From NCBI GenBank assembly GCA_921293015.1, contig OV121098.1, forward strand, positions 11,135,016 through 11,199,015: a stretch of 64,000 nucleotides of DNA, in the 5' to 3' direction. The notes beneath the pieces are model-generated. The model was not told the DNA's origin. It made no database searches and was given only the letters and a program-made list of their open reading frames with translations. Source of the stretch: Phorcus lineatus (lineage: Eukaryota > Mollusca > Gastropoda > Trochida > Trochidae). This document shows, piece by piece, positions 56,961-64,000 of this stretch (position 1 is the first letter of the stretch; each line of letters starts with the position of its first letter). Made by a program: the position numbers and the translations under genes.

Positions 56961-57214
56961 TCCCCGGGGAAAGTTTAGACTAGGCCAAACTTTCCCCCCC
57001 TGGGCTCTATCTTCCCCGGGGAAAGTCTGGCCTAGGCCAAACTTTCCTCACCCTTGATTCTACCTATACCTATTTTCTATTGTCAAAATTCATGGCAATT
57101 TGAACCCCACTTAACTTACAATTACAAATCCTGTTCTTGTATCTATAATGTGTAGACATTAAGTTATATTGACAACTTCTCTGCCTTTCTCGTTTAACTA
57201 GTTTAACTTTCTAT

Positions 57215-58140
57215 TCGGGGAAATTCTGGCCTAGCTAGGCTATTTCTTCCCCACCCTTGTTATTTATTTTCAGGGCCTCGTTTCACAAAGCCTTACGGTC
57301 ATCGTCCTTAAGGTAACCTTAGTGCAATGTTAAAGCATGGGAGTTAAGGTTAACCTTAGTTAAGGTTGCTTTGTGAAAGGAGGCCCAGGGAGTAAATTCT
57401 GGCCTAGCTAGGCTATTTTTTCCCCACCCTCAGTCTTCATATATAAGGAGGGAGAGTCTGGCCCAGCTAGGCTTTTTCTCCTCACCCTTGTTTACATTTT
57501 CAGGGGGAAAGTCTGGCCTAGCTAGGCTATTTCTTCACCACTCTTGTTATTCATTTTCAGGGGGGAACTTCTGGCCTAGCTAGGCTATTTCTTCCCCACT
57601 CTTGTTATTCATTTTCGGGGGGAAAGTCTGGCCAAGCTAGGCTATTTCTTCCCCACTCTTGTTAGTTATTTTCAGGGGGGAAGTTCTGGCCTAGCTAGGC
57701 TATATCTTCCCCACCCTCAGTCTTTATTCGTAGCAGGGAGAATCTGGCCAAGCTAGGCTATTTCTTCCCCACCATCAGTCTTTATTTATAGGAGGGAGAG
57801 TCTGGCCTAGCTAGGCTATTTCTTCCCCACCCTTATTATTTATTTTCAGGGAGTAAAGTCTGGCCTAGCTAGGCTATTTTTTCCCCACCCTCAGTCTTCA
57901 TATATAAGGAGGGAGAGTCTGGCCCAGCTAGGCTTTTTCTCCTCACCCTTGTTTACATTTTCAGGGGGAAAGTCTGGCCTAGCTAGGCTATTTCTTCACC
58001 ACTCTTGTTATTCATTTTCAGGGGGGAAGTTCTGGCCTAGCTAGGCTATATCTTCCCCACCCTCAATCTTTATTCATAGGAGGGAGAATCTGGCAAAGCT
58101 AGGCTATTTCTTCCCCACCCTCAGTCTTTATTTATAGGAG
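57215..58140 (+). repeat. Forward tandem array, units of about 58-60 bp
   Basis: About a dozen units each carry TCTGGCCTAGCTAGGC, TATTTCTTCCCCACCCT and ATTTTCAGGGGG. One unit is interrupted by the small MITE at 57273-57386. Confidence 0.85.
57273..57386. mobile_element. 114-bp MITE with GGGCCTC ends
   Basis: GGGCCTCGTTTCACAAAGC and the complement of GGGCCTCCTTTCACAAAGC form the ends. The interior has TTAAGGTAACCTTA palindromes. The target duplication is unclear. Confidence 0.6.
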
Positions 58141-58189
58141 GTAGAGCGAATGTCTTCCACTGTGAACAAGGAGGAACATTAAAAGTTGG

Positions 58190-58625
58190 GAATGGTATAG
58201 CCCAGCTAGGCTAGAGTCATCCCACTCTAAATAAATACCAAAAGTGGGGAAGAAATAGCCCAGGTAGGCCAGTTTCCAACTCTACATAAATACCAAGGGT
58301 GGGGAAGAAATAGTCCAGCTAGGCCAGAGTCGCCCCACTCTAAATGAATACCAAGAGTGGGGAAGAAATAGCCCAGGTAGGCCAGTTTCCAACTCTACAT
58401 AAATACCAAGGGTGGGGAAGAAATAGTCCAGCTAGGCCAGAGTCACCCCACTCTAAATAAATGCCAAGGGTGGGGAAGAAATAGCCCAGTTAGGCCAGAG
58501 TCGCCCAACTTTAAATAAATACCAAGGGTGGGGAAGAAATAGCCCAGCTAGGCCAGAGTTTCCCCACTCTAAATAAATACCAAGGGTGGGGAAGAAATAG
58601 CCTAGCTTAACCAGAATTTCCCCCT
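58190..58625 (-). repeat. Reverse tandem array, units of about 58-60 bp
   Basis: Seven to eight units carry GTGGGGAAGAAATAGCCCAG and CTAGGCCAGAGT. They are the inverse complement of the forward array, so the two arrays together could form a very long foldback. Confidence 0.85.
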
Positions 58626-59037
58626 TTAGATAAACACTCACCTGTACAGTGCTGGCTCTAAGTCCAATTTTTAAGGGGTCCACATGGACCCCTCCACATG
58701 AAAAGTTGGGGTCCAAGATACTTTTTAGGGGTCAATATTAGAGACATGAGAAAATACACCAACAGCACTATGAAAAATCAAAACTTTAATTTCATTAAAA
58801 TTTAAAATCATGTTTTACATCAGTGATCACATTAAAAGGTTCCTCACAAGTGTAATCTGCATTCCAAATTCTAAAATTTTGTGTTAGTCCGTCAGAAATC
58901 GTGAAATCACATGAACTACATATTAACCAATCAAATAAGACAACGTCATTACTAAGTTTAAATTATGCATGACGTGAAACAAAGGGCCAGTCAAATGCAA
59001 GCCATATATCAACGAACATTAATTATGCAAAACCGAA

Positions 59038-59240
59038 GATACGTTGGTCTTGAAACCGGTTTGTAATGAATCTATGAATGTAAAGGGAATTCTAGGACCT
59101 GGTTTCTGTTTCGTTTTCAAACGGAAGATATGAGTAGGTCATGAAACCGGTTTGTGATTAACTAATAGTTATCGTGAGTGGGAAGGGAATTCTAATACCG
59201 GTTTCTGTTTCGTTTTCAAACGGAAGATGTGAGTGGTTTG
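59038..59240. repeat. Two diverged copies of a unit of about 100-115 bp
   Basis: GAAACCGGTTTGT, AAGGGAATTCTA and TTTCTGTTTCGTTTTCAAAC occur in the same order from 59055 and again from 59143. Confidence 0.75.
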
Positions 59241-60748
59241 TTTTTATGTTTATGAGCAGTGACATGCTGCGTCCGAGAGAACGCTTGTTTACATACATCT
59301 TGCGTCCTATATCAATATATGTGCATCTAAAACGCAAAAACGCGCCCTTGAGCCAACACTGCCTGTATATAGTTCTCACAATATAGAATGAAAACAAGCA
59401 ATTTTGTGAAAGTCGGCTACTTAGACCAGAATGTTATCAGTTGAAAATATGGATGAAAGGCAAAAAAGTTGACAATATAAGTGAATACACTATAGATAAA
59501 AGAAGAAAGGATTTGTAAGTATTAGTTAGGGTCCAAATTGCTATGAGTGGAGCAATAGAAAAAGCTGTAGGTAAAATCAAGGGTGGGGAAGGTTTGGCCT
59601 AGGCTAGAGTTTCCCCGGGGAAGATTGAGCCCAGGGGGGGAAAGTCTGGCCTAGGCCAAACCTTCCCCGGGGAAAGTCTGGCCAGGGGGAAAGTTTGGCC
59701 TGTTACACCGGTACAGGCGATACGTTCGGCAATTTCCTTGAGCATTTTCGGTAACTTCCCTAACATAAAAAAATATATTGAAACGTTTTGAATTTCCTTG
59801 TTATTATTTTATATTTATCATTTTGAGAATGTTTACTAGTCATATAATGAAGATATAAATCTTTTTGATTGATGTTCAAACGACACTAAGAAAAAAATGA
59901 AGTCTCGTTGACAGCCGTTGTCCCTTAAACAAACAGCATGGCGGCCGAAAGAGCACACGCTACTTTCACGAAAATAACAAACAGTAAGACAAAATCAGCA
60001 AATGGGAAATGGGGAAATAGTTAGCAATGTGGCATTTTGTTATCAATGTTAAATATTACGGAGGGACAAAAACTTTGCGACCGACATGCGACGACACCAA
60101 CTTTCGTATTTGTAAACGTGTATTTGACTATTTGTTAATATTTTGAATTGACAAGGACTCAGTGCTATTACCTACTATTGAAACAATTATAAGCTGAGAT
60201 TTGGAACACAATAAAACATATGTTGTTTTTTTGTTTGTTAAATATTTTTAATTTAAATCCGTGTCGTGAATATGATAACAGAATAACTATTGATTGATTC
60301 AAGTGACCATTTGTAATATTTGGTAGTAATTAACAGTCCCAAAACCCAATTGCACTTTTGGCGATATATTGCAATACGTATCACAATACGGCATCAAATA
60401 TCGCAACACATCGCAATACGTTTTTTCTGGCAATACCCAACCCTAGTAATCACTACCAGTCTCAAGCAAGCATAACTCAGTAATCACTACCAGTCTCAAG
60501 TAAGCATTACAGGCCATATAAGCTGACAAAACTGTCCTACTGTGCAGGAAAACATGGAAAAGTCTACATTTAACATTGAAACTACAACATAAATAGATTC
60601 CCTATCACCCAAACATTAAAAGATGTGAGATGTTTTCGCCCTGTAAAGTGTAAATTAAATACATCGAGTTTTATTAGCAAAGGCAAATTATAGCTAGCAA
60701 AAAACATCCTCCATAAATTTTATCTAATATATAAAGAGTCTTACTTAC

Positions 60749-60897
60749 AAGATTTGAGTCAGGTCCTGAATAGATCCTTCTAGAGTTAGAGTCTTGAATT
60801 TCAAAAACAAGATCAGGCTTTATTGGGAAATTTGCTCCAATTAACGTCTTTATGTCACCAACTGGTGTGACGAAGACAAGGTATTTGGCAGTCTGAG
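60749..60897 (-). CDS. Host receptor-like gene, exon 1 of 7 visible
   Basis: The minus strand shows a long pyrimidine tract ending TCAACAG at 60898, then an open exon beginning QTAKYLVFVTPVG and ending GPDSNL, followed by the donor GTAAGTAA at 60748. It starts two bases into a codon and ends in phase 0, which fits the next exon. It encodes part of the extracellular region before the ligand domain (FEI and YSGPDS motifs). A second possible acceptor five bases downstream (CTCAG) would shorten it slightly. Exons further upstream are expected beyond the window. Confidence 0.65.
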
Positions 60898-61103
60898 CTG
60901 TTGACAGAAAAAAAAAGAATTTTTCATTGATGACAAAAAACATGTACTAGACATGATTGGTAAACTTTATACAACTATTTTATACAATAAAAATAGTAAC
61001 ACATAAAACTGGTCTACAAAGTCAATCAGATTGATCTTCAGACTTGATTAAAAAAAACTTTGACAGAGTCAGTAAAGTTGTGATGATATATTATACTATC
61101 AAG

Positions 61104-61350
61104 AAAAATTGACTAAAAGGACCTTTAGTCTTGATGTGTCTAGGATGACAAGAGGTGTACAACAGATAAGAGTGTGTGTCAGTGGGTTTGCAATAAAGAC
61201 TGAACTCCAGTTTGTGAGAGTCTTTGTTATATTTTACCCACGTGTCGAGGAATGCGACTTTATCACGTGAGAATTCAGCCGTGAATTTGATTGTTGGATG
61301 GGATTCATTAAGATATTTTATGAATGATTCAAGACGAGTGATGCCTTGGG
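61104..61350 (-). pseudogene. Penelope reverse-transcriptase segment, inverted part
   Basis: The minus strand is open: TRLESFIKYLNESHPTIKFT, RDKVAFLDTWVKY, LEFSLYCKPTDTHSYLLYTS, CHPRHIKTKGPFSQF. These are the motifs at the end of the Penelope reverse-transcriptase domain. The 17 bp CCTTTTAGTCAATTTTT (PFSQF) end this segment at 61104-61120 and also start the plus-strand part at 61351-61367. So one element is present with its 5' part flipped. Confidence 0.78.
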
Positions 61351-62205
61351 CCTTTTAGTCAATTTTTGAGACTTAAACGAATCTGTTCGTCCACCAGTGA
61401 GTATGAGACTCACAGTCTCAATCTCATTAAATATTACCTAAAACGAGGTTACCCTAGGAAACATATACAACAAAATAAACTCAGGGCCGATGGTATAGAC
61501 AGGAAATCTCTCCTGACCCCTAACACCTTTAAACCCACCCAGGTTAAGAAAATGGTGTTAGTTAGCGATTACAACCCTTTATGTATGGAGCTAAACGCCA
61601 TTATCAGACGCCGCTGGCACTTGCTCACAGGCTCTGACACTTGCAAACGAGTGTTCAACACCCCACATGTTGCAGCATACCGGAGGAACAAAACCCTCAA
61701 AGATCACCTGGTTAGCTCGACCTTGATCTACCCAGTTAAACACCCACAAGTCAGTGGAAAATGTGTTCAATTTATTGACACAGCGTGTGAAAAACATAAC
61801 TGTAAAATCTGCAAATCGATCAATGCTACAGACCAATTCGCCAGTTCTGTAACACACCAGGTTTTCCGGAAACGGAAATACACTTGCCAATCCTGCAATG
61901 TAGTGTACCTACTCACGTGCAAAATTTGTCACAAACAATATGTGGGAGAAACTAAGAGATGCTTTCATATAAGACTCTCAGAACACTTTGCCGACATTAG
62001 TTACAACAGGGACAAACCTGTTGCTATGCATTTCAATTCTGACGGCCATGGCAAGAATGATGTCAAATATGAAATCATTGCACAACTCAGAGAAGACCCT
62101 GATGTTGTTGCTACAACCACCAAGAGAAGATCTCTTGAACTCATGTGGATCTTTAAGCTCCATTCCCTTCAACCGCAAGGAATCAATGACAAGATCGTAG
62201 GCTGA
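61351..62205 (+). CDS. Penelope-like element C-terminal region with GIY-YIG endonuclease
   Basis: The frame opens PFSQFLRLKRICSSTSEYE, continues LKRGYPRKHIQQ and SDYNPLCMEL, and then the endonuclease. A zinc-binding-like part CEKHNCKICKS is followed by YTCQSCNVVYLLTCKICHKQ, YVGETKRCFHIRLSEHF and, near the end, RRSLELMWIFKL. GIY is replaced by VYLLT and YIG by YVG; Arg and His follow, and a Glu stands in RRSLELMWIF, so the catalytic set looks complete. The nuclease would nick target DNA for reverse transcription. As the upstream reverse transcriptase is inverted, this copy cannot be autonomous. No initiator ATG is evident. Confidence 0.8.
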   Translation, partial: PFSQFLRLKRICSSTSEYETHSLNLIKYYLKRGYPRKHIQQNKLRADGIDRKSLLTPNTFKPTQVKKMVLVSDYNPLCMELNAIIRRRWHLLTGSDTCKRVFNTPHVAAYRRNKTLKDHLVSSTLIYPVKHPQVSGKCVQFIDTACEKHNCKICKSINATDQFASSVTHQVFRKRKYTCQSCNVVYLLTCKICHKQYVGETKRCFHIRLSEHFADISYNRDKPVAMHFNSDGHGKNDVKYEIIAQLREDPDVVATTTKRRSLELMWIFKLHSLQPQGINDKIVG

Positions 62206-62207
62206 AG

Positions 62208-62340
62208 TATCCACTCTGGTCTTCCTACTTTCTTTATTTCTGATACCCTTTTCAGCCACATCTTAGTGGACAAACGGGCTACCTTTCTTCAGCTTCACTC
62301 TTTACTCCCACCTGGAGTTACACTCTTCCTCACTTAAATG
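62208..62340 (+). other. Trailer after the Penelope nuclease
   Basis: Pyrimidine-rich sequence (CTTCCTACTTTCTTTATTTC) without open frame, leading to the CRE-like palindrome. Confidence 0.4.
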
Positions 62341-62393
62341 CGCGCATGACGTCACTAATTCAGTGACGTCATGTGCGTCTATGACGTCATACT
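62341..62393. promoter_or_regulatory. CRE-like TGACGTCA palindromes
   Basis: GCGCATGACGTCACT and AGTGACGTCATGTGCG form an inverted repeat around AATTC, and a third TGACGTCA follows at about 62381. TGACGTCA is the consensus for CREB/ATF bZIP factors. It stands just before the zinc-finger ORF at 62416, so a promoter role is plausible. Confidence 0.5.
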
Positions 62394-62415
62394 AACTGCT
62401 ATTAAGCAATTAAAG

Positions 62416-63077
62416 ATGTCTGCCCTTATCACTTGTACAACCTGTGGAGTCAATTTCTCCAGAAGGGACGCATTAACCAGGCACCGGAAAAGTGTCCATA
62501 CAGATAAAGTACATCTGTGTAAAATCTGTGACAAATTATTGACAAGACGTGATGATTGTCTCCGTCATATTGTACACTGCCACAAACTCCCACGGACAGA
62601 AGCTTCCAGCTACTTACAAGTCCAGACGGCCCGGATTCAACCCCGCCCTCCACGCTACATGGGCAGACCGGCCCATGCTCAGCTGGCTAACTCTAGTCCA
62701 GCCACTCCAGAGCCTCGGCGTCCCACTTCACCCTCGGCACGCCCAACTTCACTACCAACTCAGGTAGAGACATTCTTTAATAAGGGACTAGCACATTTGC
62801 CCGTTACCTCTCTCTATTTTGGACTAATTCCAAGATACTTATGTTCCTCTGTTCACAGAGCCATGGCCTGTGTTTAGACAGCAGTGCAGAGACAATGTGC
62901 CACACCGCATCCAGCCCGGAGACGAGGCCTACATCCCCCTTCCTTGGCGTCCAAGAGGAATTAAACAAAATCCTCTTGGACTACCAGGCCTTTGTGCCTG
63001 GTGCCACTCACAGGGACATTGTGTCCACCTCGATTATTCTAAGTTTGACTGAATCAATCGTTAACAGTGATTGCTGA
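62416..63077 (+). CDS. Probable two-exon gene for a two-finger C2H2 protein, 188 aa
   Basis: Exon 1 is 62416-62763 and exon 2 is 62859-63077. Exon 1 starts MSALITCTTCGVNFSRRDAL and holds two C2H2 fingers of form C-x2-C-x12-H-x4-H (CTTC...H....H and CKIC...H....H), then a Pro/Ser-rich tail. Without splicing the frame ends at 62877. A donor CAG-GTAGAG at 62764 and an acceptor CTGTTCACAG at 62858 define a 95-bp intron in phase 0. The spliced frame continues SHGLCLDSS to TESIVNSDC. It lies between the Penelope nuclease and its hammerhead ribozyme, so it may be an accessory ORF of a Penelope-like element, or of a tandem neighbour. Splicing is inferred. Confidence 0.5.
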
Positions 63078-63797
63078 ATGAACTTTTCACAACGTGAAAT
63101 CCTCACTACTGTGTCTAAAGAACTCTGTTTTTCAATCAGTTTTTCTGTGTACCTACATCTCCGAGTCACCTTGGACTCCCATATGAACTCTTCTCTGTTT
63201 ATATTAATACAGGTTTGTTTTGAAACTCACGTGTTGCCTACTCATTCCTCTCTTACCAACCCGGTGGGAGAGGACCCAGAGCCTCTAATAGCAGGGGCCT
63301 CCCCATACGTAATAATAACTTAAACAATGCCTTTAAGCACATTAATGTCAATCCGACCTTTATTCAAAATCCAATAATATTTTTACAATCTCTATACATA
63401 TCGAATCTGGTATGTACATTCCAATTAATAAATTGTTATTAATGATTTGTATCTAACGTAAAAATCACTTACCACTGTTTAAATTACTTAATAGTGATGC
63501 CTCGTTTTTTAGCTACCAGCACCAAAATAACATAATTTAGTGTTATCTTTTCGCCATAGTGTAATCACACTATAGCTGGCACTGAGCCAAACTCGGGAAA
63601 CCGACTGTGACATCACAATCGTCCAGTCTAACACCAGCTAAATGTCATTACATTAAAACTGACAAAATGCCAACTCGGCACAAGGGCTGTCACAGTACAG
63701 TGACGCTCTCCCCCGCTACGGCTATGACGTCACAATACCCCTCAACACCAGTAACACCAGACAAACCCGTCTATAAAAGGTCACACACACGCTCAAT
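63078..63797. other. Penelope flank without recognised gene
   Basis: An open frame of 81 codons at 63078-63323 shows no motif. TGACGTCA occurs near 63726. The part just before the ribozyme probably belongs to the Penelope terminal repeat (pLTR). Confidence 0.4.
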
Positions 63798-63849
63798 CCT
63801 TTAGTCTGATGAGTCCTACTTCTAGGATGAAACCGGTCACTCCCCAAGG
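63798..63849 (+). ncRNA. Hammerhead ribozyme, type I, of a Penelope-like element
   Basis: The conserved core is complete: CTGATGA at 63806-63812, stem II GTCCTA/TAGGAT around a CTTC loop (63813-63828, outer pair G-U), GAAA at 63829-63832, a minimal self-complementary CCGG in place of stem III, and the cleavage triplet GTC ending at 63838. Stem I pairs AGT (63803-63805) with ACT (63839-63841) and, beyond an internal loop, CCTT (63798-63801) with AAGG (63846-63849). The RNA should cut itself after C at 63838. Hammerheads with very short stem III are known from Penelope-like terminal repeats, where two copies act as a dimer. Confidence 0.88.
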
Positions 63850-63905
63850 TTTAAAATCTAGCCTATCTCCCGCAGTGCAGCCCCCGCTGTCATTGTTACT
63901 TTATA

Positions 63906-64000
63906 GAAATACCTGGTTTTCAATTACCATTTAGAAAAGATAAGGCAACTAGGGGTGGAGGAGTAGCAGTCTATGTAAAGAAACATCTATATGCAACTTG
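63906..64000 (+). pseudogene. LINE endonuclease fragment, cut by the window end
   Basis: The frame EIPGFQLPFRKDKATRGGGV, then AVYVKKHLYAT, matches IPGFHSPFRKDCLMRGGGVA of the LINE at 52900. It continues past the window. Whether the element is complete cannot be told. Confidence 0.7.

Larger units (their letters stand above)
56864..59707. mobile_element. Nested element with TGTARCAGGCC ends and CCGG duplication
   Basis: The ends TGTAGCAGGCCA and TGGCCTGTTACA are inverted with one mismatch, and CCGG flanks both (56860-56863 and 59708-59711). TGT...ACA ends with a 4-bp duplication recall Ginger-type DNA transposons, but no integrase-like gene is present, so the class is a guess. The subterminal parts are palindromes of CCTAGGCCAAA and TTCCCCGGGGAA. 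The interior is two opposed tandem arrays. Confidence 0.6.
56776..60445. mobile_element. hAT-like element, 3.67 kb, with a nested CCGG-flanked element
   Basis: It begins TAGGGGTGGGCGATAT and ends with the complement of TAGGGTTGGGTATTGCC. GTAATCAC stands on both sides (56768-56775 and 60446-60453), an exact 8-bp duplication. Without the insert at 56864-59707 it is about 0.83 kb, so the original was a MITE with subterminal GCGATA/CGATACG motifs. No transposase was seen. Confidence 0.8.

Overview
The window reads as nuclear DNA of a marine invertebrate, most likely a lophotrochozoan such as a bivalve or other mollusc. It is AT-rich, has no dense gene or operon layout, and holds short exons with GT-AG boundaries inside very long introns. 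The transposon mix fits this: Penelope-like elements with a GIY-YIG nuclease and a hammerhead ribozyme, CR1/L2/jockey-type LINEs, PGBD4-like piggyBacs, hAT elements and MITEs, and a SINE with an ATT tail. The species assignment is an inference only.

One host gene can be followed on the minus strand through seven exons: 60749-60897, 33193-33376, 12957-13091, 11778-11866, 4970-5107, 3790-3885 and 3452-3535. All exon phases agree. The joined product of about 290 residues is an extracellular beta-rich region followed by a type I periplasmic-binding-like (ANF-receptor) ligand domain, as in family C GPCRs, guanylate-cyclase receptors and ionotropic glutamate receptors. Both ends of the gene lie outside the window. 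Nearly everything else is transposon sequence in its introns.

Layout. 0.5-3.4 kb: interspersed repeat interrupted by a solo LTR (793-2600) and a MITE (2641-3123). 3.4-13.1 kb: five host exons, a SINE and several MITEs, two of them 13-14 nt from splice sites. 13.3-19.4 kb: old piggyBac end, a 3.9-kb hAT-like element containing a decayed LINE, and a pogo-like MITE. 19.9-22 kb: Penelope nuclease fragment in an apparently exact 1005-bp tandem duplication. 22-31.4 kb: defective piggyBac (copy C) inserted in that Penelope element and itself carrying a hAT with an intact 733-aa transposase. 31.6-34.3 kb: another Penelope fragment, a host exon and a hairpin. 34.8-44.3 kb: plus-strand LINE split by piggyBac copy A with an intact 664-aa transposase. 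44.6-53.3 kb: minus-strand LINE split by piggyBac copy B with an intact 662-aa transposase. 54.2-55.5 kb: 55-bp satellite interrupted by a long hairpin. 56.8-60.4 kb: hAT-like element containing a CCGG-flanked element made of tandem repeats in both orientations. 61.1-64 kb: inverted Penelope copy with complete nuclease, a probable two-exon C2H2 ORF, a hammerhead ribozyme and the start of another LINE.

The transposons form nested stacks, for example host intron > Penelope > piggyBac C > hAT. In three cases removing the piggyBac and one TTAA restores the reading frame of the older element at the junction, which fixes the order of insertion. No tRNA, rRNA, CRISPR or bacterial feature was seen.
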